Source: Enterobacter sp. 638 (GTDB lineage Bacteria > Pseudomonadota > Gammaproteobacteria > Enterobacterales > Enterobacteriaceae). Taken from it: a stretch of 64,000 nt of DNA. Of the stretch, positions 29,663 to 39,040 are shown one piece after another. The translations under genes were made by a program, and so were the position numbers. Location of the stretch: positions 1,488,001 through 1,552,000 of the forward strand of contig NC_009436.1 of NCBI RefSeq assembly GCF_000016325.1. The letters run 5' to 3'. The notes under the pieces are model-generated. The model was not told the DNA's origin and did not search any database. It saw only the letters and a program-made list of their open reading frames with translations. Positions within the stretch are counted from its first letter, which is position 1; each line of letters starts with the position of its first letter.

Positions 29663-30097
29663 ATGGTTAAATCATTGTTAATTGCTGTTAATAAAACGCT
29701 AACGCATGAGGATTTTGGCAAGCTGTTACTGCGACTGGCGGTGGGCGGACTCATGCTGTTTCACGGGTTGCACAAGCTGATTGGCGGCGTGGATGGCATT
29801 AGCGGCATGCTGGTGGCTAAAGGATTACCCGGGTTTATCGCTTATGGCGTGTTAATTGGTGAAGTGGTTGCGCCTGTGCTGATTGTGCTGGGCATTCTGA
29901 CGCGTCCGGCAGCGCTGGTATTGGCCTTCACGATGATTGTCGCCTGGCTGATGGTTGGCACAGGCAAAACGTTCGCGCTGGATGCCGTAGGCGCATGGGC
30001 GATTGAAAGCCTGGTGTATTTCTTTATTGGCGCGTTGGCCGTCGCGTTTTTAGGTGCAGGGCGTTATGCCTTAGCCAAAGATCCAGCCTGGAAGTAA
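29663..30097 (+). CDS. DoxX-family membrane protein
   Basis: This 144-residue protein has about four membrane helices and the DoxX pattern: DFGKLLLRLAVGGLMLFHGLHKLIGG at the N-terminus, then LIGEVVAPVLIVLGILTRPAAL and FFIGALAVAFLGAGRYAL. DoxX proteins are small integral membrane proteins linked to redox or quinone processes in other bacteria; the role here is not shown. It has no counterpart at this place in K-12. It lies divergent from poxB and upstream of the first CRISPR array, ending in a strong terminator. Confidence 0.88.
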   Translation: MVKSLLIAVNKTLTHEDFGKLLLRLAVGGLMLFHGLHKLIGGVDGISGMLVAKGLPGFIAYGVLIGEVVAPVLIVLGILTRPAALVLAFTMIVAWLMVGTGKTFALDAVGAWAIESLVYFFIGALAVAFLGAGRYALAKDPAWK

Positions 30098-30152
30098 GTT
30101 TTATCCGAGCTGCGCGAGTTTGATGTCGAGATAAAAACGCGCATCTATAAAG

Positions 30153-30175
30153 AGGGTTCTTCGGAACCCTTTTTT
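30153..30175 (+). terminator. terminator after the DoxX gene
   Basis: AGGGTTC-TTCG-GAACCCT is followed by six T residues. The UUCG tetraloop makes it very stable and insulates the CRISPR leader from upstream transcription. Confidence 0.9.
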
Positions 30176-30295
30176 GTGGGTGCAATTTAAGTTATTGATA
30201 TTTATAAATGGATTAACCATCCGCGAAAAAAGGGTTTGGCTGGCTGGAATCCAATTTCACTTTGTATATCAAAAAGAAAGGTGTAGATTGCTTCA
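30176..30295 (+). promoter_or_regulatory. leader of CRISPR array 1, with IHF site
   Basis: This AT-rich leader holds TAA-GTTA-TTGATA (30188-30200), a perfect IHF consensus (YAANNNNTTGATW). It also has the 12-base block GAAAAAAGGGTT at 30225-30236, starting 71 and ending 60 bases before the first repeat. Both are found at the same distances before array 2. IHF bending of the leader is needed for spacer integration in characterised I-E and I-F systems. Confidence 0.8.
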
Positions 30296-31344
30296 GTTCA
30301 CTGCCGTACAGGCAGCTTAGAAAGTTAGCCCGAGGAAATCATTCAGCGTGCCATCGTTCACTGCCGTACAGGCAGCTTAGAAACTCCGGGCCTATCGGTT
30401 GGCCCGTCCACTGGTTGTTCACTGCCGTACAGGCAGCTTAGAAATGCGTAAACGCCATTGACGCAGGCAGGTGTCCGTTCACTGCCGTACAGGCAGCTTA
30501 GAAAGCTTGGGCGCTTCTCACGCAGCCTGCGGTCAAGTTCACTGCCGTACAGGCAGCTTAGAAATCGAAACAATCACCGCGTGGCTCGCTCGTACAGTTC
30601 ACTGCCGTACAGGCAGCTTAGAAAATGAGCGTGGCTTCAGGCTCACTGACATTGAAGTTCACTGCCGTACAGGCAGCTTAGAAATGCACCCTTCCGGTGA
30701 GTGAATAGAGTATTGCGTTCACTGCCGTACAGGCAGCTTAGAAATCACAAAATCAAATCGATACGGCCTGCGAATAGTTCACTGCCGTACAGGCAGCTTA
30801 GAAATCCATTGCGTCCAGTTCGTCCAGCTCCGGATTGTTCACTGCCGTACAGGCAGCTTAGAAATGCTGCTGCTCGCCCAGATAACGCCAGCGTCGGTTC
30901 ACTGCCGTACAGGCAGCTTAGAAATCCGCCGCTTCGCCTTTAATCACGATCATCAGGTTCACTGCCGTACAGGCAGCTTAGAAATAAACATGCCCCTTTT
31001 CCGTCATTTGCCCCCAGTTCACTGCCGTACAGGCAGCTTAGAAAAGTTCAGGCCCTGCGCCTGCTGCTGGAATTGCGTTCACTGCCGTACAGGCAGCTTA
31101 GAAATATCTGCGCGTGACCAATGATTCACAGCCGTCGTTCACTGCCGTACAGGCAGCTTAGAAAATCAACCTGTCAGCGGTTACTCAGCGCGGACTGTTC
31201 ACTGCCGTACAGGCAGCTTAGAAAGCCAGCATCGAGCTGCGACCGAAAAGCCCCTGGTTCACTGCCGTACAGGCAGCTTAGAAATCTGTGAGCTAATAAA
31301 AAGGCCGCCTACTTGGGTTCACTGCTGCACAAGCCGCGTAGAAA
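30296..31344 (+). CRISPR. type I-F CRISPR array 1 (18 repeats, 17 spacers)
   Basis: The 28-base repeat starts GTTCACTGCCGTACAGG and ends CAGCTTAGAAA, the I-F repeat. Its 5-base stem CTGCC/GGCAG is cut by Cas6f to leave the CTTAGAAA handle. Repeats begin at 30296, 30356 and 30417, then every 60 bases to 31317. Spacers are 32 bases, except the second (33). The first 17 repeats are identical; the last (31317-31344) has several changes, marking the trailer end. So the leader is on the left and transcription is on the + strand. No cas genes are adjacent; the nearest are about 17 kb away. Confidence 0.98.
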
Positions 31345-31354
31345 TAATCCCAAT

Positions 31355-31381
31355 AAAAAGGCCAGCTGATGCTGGCCTTTT
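31355..31381. terminator. bidirectional terminator between CRISPR 1 and hcr
   Basis: AAAAGGCCAGC-TGAT-GCTGGCCTTTT can end the array transcript on + and hcr on the minus strand. It starts ten bases after the last degenerate repeat. Confidence 0.85.
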
Positions 31382-31405
31382 GCGTTTTAACAGGCGGGAA
31401 CGACG

Positions 31406-32374
31406 TTACGCCAGTACCAAATCACCCTGCGGATGGCAGGAACAGGCCAGCACGTAGCCGTCGGCGATTTCTGCCTCCGTCAGTGTCATGGTGCTGTTGA
31501 CGGTATATTCACCGGAAACCACTTTCGTTTTGCAGCAACCGCACACGCCAGCGCGGCAGGCAGCGACAATCGGAACCTTGTTGCTTTCCAGCGCTTCCAG
31601 CAGCGTGGTGCCAACGCGACCAAAAAAGGTCTGCGCCGGTTGCAGCCTGGTGAATTTCACGCCGCTGGTCGCGGCTTCAGCCACGGGCGTGAAGAACTGC
31701 TCTTTGAAGAAGCGAGTGACCCCGAGCGCTTGTACCTCTTTTTCGACGATGTCCATGTACGGCGCGGGGCCGCAGGTCATCACCGTACGCGATGCGATGT
31801 CCGGCACGCTTTGCAGCAGTTCACGGCTCAGACGACCGGCCACAAAGCCGTGAGTAGCATTATTTTCTGCCACCATCGTCACAGGATAATTGCGCCATTC
31901 GTCGGCAAAAATCACATCTTCGGGAGAGCGCACGCTAAAGATAACCTGCACGTCAGCGTGCGGACGATTTTTTGCCAGCCAGCGACGCATCGACATCACC
32001 GGCGTCACGCCACAACCCGCAGCCAGCATCAGGAATTTATCATCGGCTTTGTCGTCGCAGGTGAAATCACCCTGCGCGTCGGAGAGCCAAATATAATCCC
32101 CGCGCTTGACGTCGTTGGTCAGCCACTGCGAGCCAGCGCCCTCATCAATACGGCGGATGGTGAGCGTAATGTACTCGCTCACGCCAGGCGTCGAGGAAAT
32201 CGTGTATGCGCGCAGGGTATCCGCCGCGTTGCGAACGCTGACCAGCGCATACTGACCGGCACGGTACGGATAAAAGTCATGGCACAGCAGTGAAAGCGTC
32301 CACACATCCGGCGTCTCCTGATGGATGTGATGAACCTGCATCCGCCACGGGCATTGTGAGGTTGGCATCGTCAT
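31406..32374 (-). CDS. hcr: Hcr, NADH oxidoreductase for Hcp
   Basis: This 322-residue flavo-iron-sulphur reductase has an FAD-binding FR domain (RAYTISSTPG), NAD-binding CGPAPYMD, and a C-terminal plant-type [2Fe-2S] ferredoxin domain with CRAGVCGCC and the final Cys of LACSCHPQG. It passes electrons from NADH to Hcp. It lies nine bases after hcp in one operon. Confidence 0.97.
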   Translation of the reverse strand: MTMPTSQCPWRMQVHHIHQETPDVWTLSLLCHDFYPYRAGQYALVSVRNAADTLRAYTISSTPGVSEYITLTIRRIDEGAGSQWLTNDVKRGDYIWLSDAQGDFTCDDKADDKFLMLAAGCGVTPVMSMRRWLAKNRPHADVQVIFSVRSPEDVIFADEWRNYPVTMVAENNATHGFVAGRLSRELLQSVPDIASRTVMTCGPAPYMDIVEKEVQALGVTRFFKEQFFTPVAEAATSGVKFTRLQPAQTFFGRVGTTLLEALESNKVPIVAACRAGVCGCCKTKVVSGEYTVNSTMTLTEAEIADGYVLACSCHPQGDLVLA

Positions 32375-32383
32375 AAATCCTCC

Positions 32384-34036
32384 TTACGCGCTCAGCAGTT
32401 GCTGCATGTCTTCTTCTACGGTCGTCACGGAACGCAGACCGAATTTTTCGTTCAACACGGCCAGCAGATCCGGGGTCAGGAAGCCTGGCGCGGTCGGGCC
32501 GGTGACGATATTGGTGACGCCCAGCGACAGCAGGGTCAGCAGGATCACGATCGCTTTCTGCTCGAACCAGGAAAGCACCAGAGACAGAGGCAGATCGTTC
32601 ACGCCGCAGCCCAGTTTCTCTGCAAGCGTCACGGCCAGAATGATCGCTGAGTAGGCATCGTTACACTGACCGGCATCAATCAGACGCGGCAGGCCTTCGA
32701 TATCGCCGAAGTCCAGTTTGTTGAAACGGTATTTACCGCAGGCCAGGGTCAGGATCAGGCAATCCTGCGGGACGCTGGTGGCAAAATCGGTGAAGTAGTT
32801 ACGTTCGCCGCGTGCGCCGTCACAGCCGCCAACCAGGAAGATGTGACGCAGTTTTTCGCGGCTCACCAGATCGATCAGAGAATCAGCAGCGCCAAGAAGC
32901 GTTTCGCGACCAAAACCCACGGTGATCATGTGCTCGATTTCGCTGAACGGGAAGCCCGCCATCTGCTGCGCCTGGGTGATGACCGGTGCGAAATCATCAC
33001 CTTCGAGGTGACTGACACCCGGCCAGCCGACGATGCTGCGGGTCCAGATACGATCGTCATATGAACCGACGGTCGGATCGATAATGCAGTTTGAGGTCAT
33101 CACGATTGGACCGGGGAAGCGTGCAAATTCTACCTGCTGATTTTGCCAGCCGCTGCCGTAGTTCCCGACCAGATGTTTGAATTTGCGCAGCTCCGGATAG
33201 CCGTGGGCGGGCAGCATTTCGCCGTGAGTGTAGACGTTAACGCCTGTCCCTTCGGTTTGTTGCAGCAAATTGTAGAGGTCTTTCAGATCGTGACCGGAGA
33301 TCAAAATACACTTACCGGCAGTCGCTTTGACGTTCACCTGCGTTGGCGTTGGGTGGCCGTACGTGTCGGTTTCGCCTGCATCCAGAATGCTCATCACTTT
33401 GAAGTTCATCTGGCCAATTTCCATTGAGCACTCCAGCAGAGCGTTCATATCGGAAGGCCAGGTACCCAGCCATGCCATGATTTTGTGGTACTGGGCGTAA
33501 ATGTCGTTGTCGTACTGACCGAGGACGTGGGCGTGTTCCATATAGGCTGCCGCACCTTTCAGGCCGTACAGGCACAGCAGGCGCAGGCCGAGAATGTTCT
33601 CACCGATGGCTGCTTTATCTTTGTTCGGGGTGAATTCTGCCGCCTGACGTTGCAGGTCGCCCAGATCGTCGCTCACCAGCTGCAGGTCAGCCATTGGGTT
33701 ATCTACCGCAGCATTGGCATCTGCGTTCAGGCTTTGTGCTTTCAGCGCTTCGCGCAGGGCAATGGCTTCACGCGCGTAGCCCACTATGCGTGGAGAGTCG
33801 AAGTTAACGTTCGTCAGCGTGGAGAAAAAAGCGCGCGGTGCGAAGTTATCGACATAGTGATCCACAATGCCGTATTCACGCGCTTTTGCGGCCCAGGCGG
33901 ACAGGCCTTGTAGGGCCGCAATCAGGAGATCTTGCAGGTCAGACGTTTCTGCGGTTTTACCGCACATACCTTGCGAGTAGGAGCAGCCGTTTCCGGCAGG
34001 GGTACGGATGGTTTGTTCACATTGCACACAAAACAT
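32384..34036 (-). CDS. hcp: Hcp, hybrid-cluster protein (NO/hydroxylamine reductase)
   Basis: The ATG at 34036 with AGGTG just upstream gives 550 residues as in E. coli; a GTG two codons earlier is possible but less well placed. Cys3, Cys6, Cys18 and Cys25 bind the proximal Fe-S cluster. Hybrid-cluster ligands occur in [20 protein letters not shown] and [10 protein letters not shown]. It acts as a high-affinity NO reductase and S-nitrosylase under anaerobic nitrosative stress, reduced by Hcr. The NsrR-like operator and FNR-like site upstream fit that role. Confidence 0.97.
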   Translation of the reverse strand: MFCVQCEQTIRTPAGNGCSYSQGMCGKTAETSDLQDLLIAALQGLSAWAAKAREYGIVDHYVDNFAPRAFFSTLTNVNFDSPRIVGYAREAIALREALKAQSLNADANAAVDNPMADLQLVSDDLGDLQRQAAEFTPNKDKAAIGENILGLRLLCLYGLKGAAAYMEHAHVLGQYDNDIYAQYHKIMAWLGTWPSDMNALLECSMEIGQMNFKVMSILDAGETDTYGHPTPTQVNVKATAGKCILISGHDLKDLYNLLQQTEGTGVNVYTHGEMLPAHGYPELRKFKHLVGNYGSGWQNQQVEFARFPGPIVMTSNCIIDPTVGSYDDRIWTRSIVGWPGVSHLEGDDFAPVITQAQQMAGFPFSEIEHMITVGFGRETLLGAADSLIDLVSREKLRHIFLVGGCDGARGERNYFTDFATSVPQDCLILTLACGKYRFNKLDFGDIEGLPRLIDAGQCNDAYSAIILAVTLAEKLGCGVNDLPLSLVLSWFEQKAIVILLTLLSLGVTNIVTGPTAPGFLTPDLLAVLNEKFGLRSVTTVEEDMQQLLSA

Positions 34037-34050
34037 AATCACACCTGTTA

Positions 34051-34073
34051 AAGTTATATTTTAGATACATGTT
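34051..34073 (-). promoter_or_regulatory. NsrR operator of hcp-hcr
   Basis: Two 11-base inverted half-sites separated by one base: AACATGTATCT and, on the other strand, AAGTTATATTT. By my comparison it agrees at 20 of 23 positions with a remembered symmetric NsrR consensus. It sits 14 bases before the hcp start, where repressor binding would block transcription or elongation. Confidence 0.7.
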
Positions 34074-34132
34074 TAAGGTTATGCGCATGGCGGGACGTAG
34101 AAAAGGTCTTTCTTCTGTAAAGTAGAGGGATA

Positions 34133-34146
34133 TTGATTTAGCGCAA
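34133..34146 (-). promoter_or_regulatory. FNR-like site upstream of hcp
   Basis: On the minus strand TTGCG-CTAA-ATCAA has one perfect FNR half-site (ATCAA) and one with two mismatches. It lies about 100 bases before hcp, a position suited to activation. Confidence 0.5.
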
Positions 34147-34150
34147 TTTT

Positions 34151-34170
34151 GGCGGTAGAGAGCTACCGCC
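34151..34170 (-). terminator. hairpin after lysO
   Basis: GGCGGTAG-CTCT-CTACCGCC on the minus strand is followed by AAAATT; the T-run is weak, so termination may be partial. Confidence 0.5.
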
Positions 34171-34179
34171 AGAGAGGTA

Positions 34180-35079
34180 TCAGGCGGAGAAAACAGCCAT
34201 CAGAATCGGCACCAGCAGACTCAATATAAAACCATGAACGATGGCGGCGGGCACCAGCTCCAGCCCACCCGAACGCTGTAAAACAGGCAGCGTAAAGTCC
34301 ATCGACGTGGCTCCGCACAGGCCGAGCGCCGTAGAGCGGCTTTGACGCACCAGCCCCGGAATGAGCATAATCGCGATCAGTTCTCGCCCCAGATCGTTAA
34401 AGAACGCGGCGCTACCGATAACCGGGCCAAATGATTCGGTGAGTAGAATACCGGACAACGAATACCAGCCAAATCCGGATGCCATCGCCAGGCCCGTTTT
34501 CAGCGGCAGATCGAGAATAAATGCGTTAATGACACCCGCGACCATAGAGCTTGCCACGACGACTACGGCGACCATCATTCCTCGGCGATTCAGCACAATT
34601 TGTTTCAGCGTCATGCCGTTATTACGCAGTTGGATGCCGATCAGGAACAGCAGGAAAATCAATGTATATTCACTGGCTTCGGTCGCGTGCTGTAAAAATG
34701 CAATCCCCGTCAGGCCGAGCAGAAAACCCAGCAATACAACGCCGCAGAGTTTTAATGATTCGAGCACCATCGCAATCCGTGACGGCAATTTTTCTTGCTG
34801 GTGATGATTTCTCCACGGAATCGTCCGTTCCAGCCACAGTAGTGCGGCAATATTACACACCAGAATAACCACAATAGTGACAATGGAATAATGGAGAATA
34901 GACAGCAGATTGGCGGCCAAATTATCCAGGAATGCTAGGCTTATCCCCATGAAAAAAAGGATGACGTAAACAATCCAACTCAAAAAGCGATTAATGAGTT
35001 TTAATGCGGAGGCGTGACGAAGGGGAATAAGGTAGCCCACTACCAGCGGCAGCAGAATGATTAAAAGTCCTGAAAACAT
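34180..35079 (-). CDS. lysO: LysO (YbjE), lysine exporter
   Basis: The ATG at 35079 (MFSGLLIILLPLVVGYLIPL) gives 299 residues as in E. coli; upstream in-frame sequence is not conserved. It has about eight helices, with the hydrophilic segment ERTIPWRNHHQQEKLPSRIAM conserved. LGLCGATSMDFTLPVLQ near the end is a DUF340 family feature. It exports L-lysine and its toxic analogue thialysine across the inner membrane. In E. coli it is controlled by ArgP and ArgR; I did not find a strong ARG box here. Confidence 0.94.
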   Translation of the reverse strand: MFSGLLIILLPLVVGYLIPLRHASALKLINRFLSWIVYVILFFMGISLAFLDNLAANLLSILHYSIVTIVVILVCNIAALLWLERTIPWRNHHQQEKLPSRIAMVLESLKLCGVVLLGFLLGLTGIAFLQHATEASEYTLIFLLFLIGIQLRNNGMTLKQIVLNRRGMMVAVVVVASSMVAGVINAFILDLPLKTGLAMASGFGWYSLSGILLTESFGPVIGSAAFFNDLGRELIAIMLIPGLVRQSRSTALGLCGATSMDFTLPVLQRSGGLELVPAAIVHGFILSLLVPILMAVFSA

Positions 35080-35162
35080 GAACAGCCTGTCCTTTATAAG
35101 TAACTGAATAGCGCCAGAGACACTACCCAATAAAGACTGCTCAGTAAAGATGCAAAATAAAT

Positions 35163-35193
35163 GCCGGGTGGCGCAATGGCTACCCGGCAGAGT
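35163..35193 (-). terminator. terminator after aqpZ
   Basis: On the minus strand TGCCGGGTAG and the facing CCACCCGGCA form a stem followed by TTTATTTT. Confidence 0.7.
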
Positions 35194-35204
35194 AAAGAAC
35201 GGAA

Positions 35205-35900
35205 TTAGTTACGCTTTTCAAGCAGGGTGCGGTACAGCACGCCACCCAAAATACCGCCGATGATTGGCATCACCCAGAACAGCCACAGCTGCTCAAGCGC
35301 CCAGCCACCCTGGAAGATAGCGACGGCGGTACTGCGTGCCGGGTTAACCGACGTATTGGTCACCGGAATGCTGATCAGGTGAATCAGGGTTAACGCCAGG
35401 CCGATAGCAATCGGCGCAAAACCCGCTGGCGCATTTTTGTCCGTCGCGCCATGAATCACCAGCAAGAAACCGGCGGTGAGCACAATTTCAATCACAATCG
35501 CTGATAGCATTGAGAAGCCGCCTGGAGAGTGTTCGCCGTAACCGTTTGAGGCAAAACCGCTCGCTGCCGCATCAAAGCCCGCTTTACCGCTGGCGACAAC
35601 ATACAGAACCGCCGCCGCAATAATGCCGCCGACAACCTGGGCAATAATATAGCCAATCACTTCTTTCGCCGGGAAACGACCGCCAGCCCACAGACCTAAT
35701 GTCACGGCAGGGTTAAAGTGACCACCAGAAATATGACCGACTGCAAATGCCATGGTTAAAACTGTTAAACCAAAGGCTAAGGCCACACCTGCAAAACCAA
35801 TTCCTAATTCCGGAAATGCTGCCGCTAGCACTGCGCTACCGCAGCCACCAAATACCAACCAGAATGTACCAAAGCATTCCGCCGCTAATTTTCTAAACAT
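35205..35900 (-). CDS. aqpZ: aquaporin Z
   Basis: The ATG at 35900 with GAGGTGG upstream gives 231 residues as in E. coli. This six-helix water channel carries both half-helix motifs: NPA in [12 protein letters not shown] and NPAR in [11 protein letters not shown], with the selectivity-filter Arg after the second NPA. Cytoplasmic-side Cys in FGGCGSAV is as in AqpZ. It allows osmotic water flow across the inner membrane. Confidence 0.97.
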   Translation of the reverse strand: MFRKLAAECFGTFWLVFGGCGSAVLAAAFPELGIGFAGVALAFGLTVLTMAFAVGHISGGHFNPAVTLGLWAGGRFPAKEVIGYIIAQVVGGIIAAAVLYVVASGKAGFDAAASGFASNGYGEHSPGGFSMLSAIVIEIVLTAGFLLVIHGATDKNAPAGFAPIAIGLALTLIHLISIPVTNTSVNPARSTAVAIFQGGWALEQLWLFWVMPIIGGILGGVLYRTLLEKRN

Positions 35901-36269
35901 ATCCACCTCGTTAAATGCCACACGCTGTTCTGCGTATGGTTGTATATCGCCTAAAGGGATGACGACTCAAAGAGCCGATATTTTAAAAAGCAATAACCTG
36001 GACTCGCCACTTAAATAAATTCTGTTAATTTGATTTAAGGCAATGTGATGTTAATCATTATTGGAGTTGGACAAAAATAAAGCGTAGCCCAATTCTGGAC
36101 GCGTAGTATCTTTCGCGATTGGGCCTATTTCAAACGAAAGCTTGCGAGCAAATTCTGATTTTAACCCAATGGAACAATTAACAAACCGACACCAGAGTGT
36201 TCTGTCTTGCCGCTGGGCGCTATACTCCTGATAACTTAAAGGAAAAAGTGGCTGATTCGCGGGGGTTAT
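35901..36269. other. aqpZ-ybjD divergent intergenic region
   Basis: This 369-base AT-rich region must carry both promoters. TATACT at 36221-36226 is a reasonable -10 for ybjD, but the matching -35 is weak. No gene or repeat was recognised. Confidence 0.5.
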
Positions 36270-37928
36270 ATGCTTCTCGAGCGTGTGGAGATTGTCGGGT
36301 TTCGCGGCATTAATCGTTTGTCGCTCATGCTGGAACAGAACAACGTTCTGATTGGTGAAAACGCCTGGGGTAAATCCAGTCTTCTGGATGCATTAACCTT
36401 ATTGCTTGCGCCCGAATCGGAACTGTACAGCTTTGTTCGGGAAGATTTCTGGTTCCCGCCCGGGGATATTCAGGGGCGAGAACGTCATCTGCATATCATT
36501 CTGACCTTCCGCGAACTTGAACCCGGTCGCCATCGCGTTCGGCGCTACCGTCCGCTTTCCCCTTGCTGGGTGCCGTGTGACGACAATTACCAGCGCATTT
36601 TTTACCGTCTGGAAGGTGAACTGGCGCAAGACGACACCGTACTGACGCTGCGCGGGTTTATGGATGCCAAAGGTCATCAAATTGAGCTTGAAAATATCGA
36701 TGAACAGGCTCGCCATCTGGTGCGCCTGATGCCAGTGTTACGTCTGCGGGATGCGCGTTTTATGCGCCGGATCCGTAACGGTACGGTGCCTCATTTGCCT
36801 GAAGTCGAAGTGACGGCCCGTGAGCTGGATTTTCTGGCGCGCGAGCTGGTGGCGCGTCCGCAGAATCTGACTGACGGGCAGATTCGTCAGGGGCTGTCAG
36901 CGATGGTGCAACTGCTGGAGCACTACTTTTCTGAGCAGGGAACATCGCAAACGCATATCCGCCTGATGCGCCGCCGTTCGCATGACGAGCAGCGCAGCTG
37001 GCGCTATCTGGATATTATCAACCGGATGATCGATAAACCCGGCGGGCGCACGCATCGCGTCATCCTGTTGGGATTGTTCTCCACGCTGCTGCAGGCCAAA
37101 GGCAACGTTCAGCTCGACAAAGATGCCCGTCCGCTGCTGCTCGTCGAAGATCCCGAAACGCGGCTGCATCCAATCATGCTCTCGGTGGCGTGGCATCTGC
37201 TCAATTTACTGCCGCTCCAGCGCATCACCACCACCAATTCCGGTGAACTGCTTTCATTAACGCCCGTCGAGCACGTCTGTCGACTGGTGCGCGAGTCCTC
37301 CCGCGTCACGGCGTTCCGCCTCGGCCCTGGCGGCCTGAGCGCCGAAGATGGTCGCCGCATTGCATTTCATATCCGTTTCAATCGCGCGTCGTCGTTGTTT
37401 GCTCGCTGCTGGCTCCTGGTTGAAGGGGAAACTGAAACCTGGGTGATCAACGAACTGGCGCGCCAGTGTGGGCATCATTTCGATGCAGAAGGCATCAAAG
37501 TCATTGAGTTTGCCCAGTCGGGGCTAAAGCCGTTGCTCAAGTTCGCGAGCCGTATGGGCATCGAATGGCACGTGCTGGTGGATGGTGATGAAGCCGGGAA
37601 AAAGTATGCCAGTACCGTGCGCAGTGTACTGAGTAATAGCGGGGAAGAGGAGCGCGTGCATCTCACGGCATTACCGGCGATGGACATGGAACACTTTATG
37701 TATCGTCAGGGTTTTGATGACGTTTTTCACCGGGTGGCGATGATTCCGCTCAATGTGCCGATGAACATGCGCCGGGTGATCACGAAGGCGATTCATCGCT
37801 CGTCAAAACCCGATCTGGCGATTGAAGTTGCGGCGGAGGCAGGAAGAAGGGGCCTTGAGTCCGTGCCAACGCTGCTGCGGAAAATGTTTTCCCGCGTGCT
37901 GTGGCTGGCACGCGGGAAAGCCGATTAG
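36270..37928 (+). CDS. ybjD: YbjD, OLD-family ATPase/TOPRIM nuclease-like protein
   Basis: This 552-residue protein has a RecF/SMC-like ATPase half with Walker A G-E-N-A-W-G-K-S-S (29-37) and LLLVEDPETRLHP as Walker B. The C-terminal TOPRIM domain has LLVEGETETWVI (about 380-392) and VDGDEAG (about 437-443), acidic residues that bind metal. OLD proteins of phage P2 and retrons act as nucleases in anti-phage systems; YbjD is a core chromosomal member of unproven role. Its stop overlaps the ybjX stop by four bases (convergent). Confidence 0.93.
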   Translation: MLLERVEIVGFRGINRLSLMLEQNNVLIGENAWGKSSLLDALTLLLAPESELYSFVREDFWFPPGDIQGRERHLHIILTFRELEPGRHRVRRYRPLSPCWVPCDDNYQRIFYRLEGELAQDDTVLTLRGFMDAKGHQIELENIDEQARHLVRLMPVLRLRDARFMRRIRNGTVPHLPEVEVTARELDFLARELVARPQNLTDGQIRQGLSAMVQLLEHYFSEQGTSQTHIRLMRRRSHDEQRSWRYLDIINRMIDKPGGRTHRVILLGLFSTLLQAKGNVQLDKDARPLLLVEDPETRLHPIMLSVAWHLLNLLPLQRITTTNSGELLSLTPVEHVCRLVRESSRVTAFRLGPGGLSAEDGRRIAFHIRFNRASSLFARCWLLVEGETETWVINELARQCGHHFDAEGIKVIEFAQSGLKPLLKFASRMGIEWHVLVDGDEAGKKYASTVRSVLSNSGEEERVHLTALPAMDMEHFMYRQGFDDVFHRVAMIPLNVPMNMRRVITKAIHRSSKPDLAIEVAAEAGRRGLESVPTLLRKMFSRVLWLARGKAD

Positions 37929-38881
37929 CTGCGTGCGGCCTGATTGACCTGATCGATCAGGCTGTCCAGAAGCTCATAGCGGCGGCGGTATTCGGAGCGT
38001 TTCTTGCTCGCGATATCTTCCATAGGCTTGCGGGGCATTGCGAGCGAGAGCGAGAAATTCCCGGTTGAGTGCTGTTCGCCACCGATGGAGCGCCAGAAAC
38101 TGTCGTAATCCGCCAGCAGTTTGCCCTCTTTTTTCTTGCGATAACGCCAGCTGCGATAAATATGCGTAGCGTTACTGACCGCTAAAATTTGCTCAACCGG
38201 GAAGGCTGCGCCCAGCGTCATGGCGGCTTCCACCAGCAGACGTTTCGGGAACAGGCCGTGGCAGGCTTTGGTTGCACCTTGAATCAGTTCATGCGGCACA
38301 AAGGCTTTGGCGCCCTGCATGCCACCGATAAACAGCGTCGATTTCCCCTCAAACTGGCAAAGCGTAAAGGTCATCTCGGCCAGAACGGTGTTTTCCCGAT
38401 CGCAAAACGCCAGCGTCGCTTCGCCCTCTTTATCGAGGAACGCATCGGCGCAAAGGCGAATGGTAAACTGTTGCTCGTCTTTTCCCGTCAGAGTCAGTAA
38501 CGTCACACCCTGTTTGGATAAATACCCATTCATCAACGCGGCGGGAAGAACTGAATTCATTGTCTGATAATGCCAGGCCAGTGCGTCGAGGGTTTTCTGA
38601 CGATTCATGTTCACAGACAGCCACGGGCGATGTAAACGGCACGGCAACCCAGGCTGGACCTGCATCATTTGCATCAGGCGCGGTTGTTTTGCCAGGCTTG
38701 CCAGCAGGCGGGTGGTACTGAATGGTGTTGCCAGTGAACGTAACATGAACTTGCGTCGATACGACGGGTTTTGCCAGGCGAGGCCAGGCGTATATTCACC
38801 GGATGCAAGACTTTTAAAAAGCTGCCAGCCCGATTTTGGCTGAGGCTGCTGTGAATAAGGTGTATCGACGATGGAAGACAT
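37925..38881 (-). CDS. ybjX: YbjX, VirK/YbjX family (DUF535) protein
   Basis: This 318-residue DUF535 protein contains LFIGGMQGAKAFVPHELIQGATKACHG and the basic RYRKKKEGKLLADYDSFWRSIGGEQ region typical of VirK/SomA/YbjX. In Salmonella relatives are PhoP-regulated and help resist antimicrobial peptides. A PhoP-box-like repeat lies just upstream here. The C-terminus ends in SKKRSEYRRRYELLDSL. It is convergent with ybjD and divergent from macA. Confidence 0.93.
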   Translation of the reverse strand: MSSIVDTPYSQQPQPKSGWQLFKSLASGEYTPGLAWQNPSYRRKFMLRSLATPFSTTRLLASLAKQPRLMQMMQVQPGLPCRLHRPWLSVNMNRQKTLDALAWHYQTMNSVLPAALMNGYLSKQGVTLLTLTGKDEQQFTIRLCADAFLDKEGEATLAFCDRENTVLAEMTFTLCQFEGKSTLFIGGMQGAKAFVPHELIQGATKACHGLFPKRLLVEAAMTLGAAFPVEQILAVSNATHIYRSWRYRKKKEGKLLADYDSFWRSIGGEQHSTGNFSLSLAMPRKPMEDIASKKRSEYRRRYELLDSLIDQVNQAARS

Positions 38882-38929
38882 GATGATTACCGGCTTCTGG
38901 AAAAGATCTGTATTTCAGCAGGCCTATAA

Positions 38930-38946
38930 TCAACAACGCTTCAACA
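38930..38946 (-). promoter_or_regulatory. PhoP box of ybjX
   Basis: On the minus strand TGTTGA-AGCGT-TGTTGA is a perfect direct repeat with 11-base periodicity, close to the PhoP box (T/G)GTTTA-N5-(T/G)GTTTA. A -10-like TGAAAT begins 12 bases downstream, the spacing usual for PhoP-activated promoters. Confidence 0.7.
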
Positions 38947-39040
38947 AAGGTTTCACGAGACAAAAAACAGGGGTTTCGTTGACGAACAGTTTAGATAGAA
39001 TCAACGGTTATGATTGCCAGAACATTTATTTGGAATATTT

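Noticed and set aside
30805-30836. Array 1 spacer 9 resembles part of the prophage D gene (2186-2217), about 24 of 32 bases on the opposite strand
   Set aside because: Mismatches are scattered, there are only 12 contiguous matching bases, and GC-rich coding repeats such as GAGCTGGACGA arise easily. Not a credible self-target without a search.
30358-31124. Open frames with repeated CRTGSLE or LSCLYGSE peptides across array 1 (and the same in 46483-47309)
   Set aside because: These are translations of the CRISPR repeats, not genes.
31317-31344. Whether the last altered repeat of array 1 is the leader end
   Set aside because: Terminal repeat decay occurs at the trailer. The IHF-bearing leader lies at the other end, and the 8-base handle orientation agrees.
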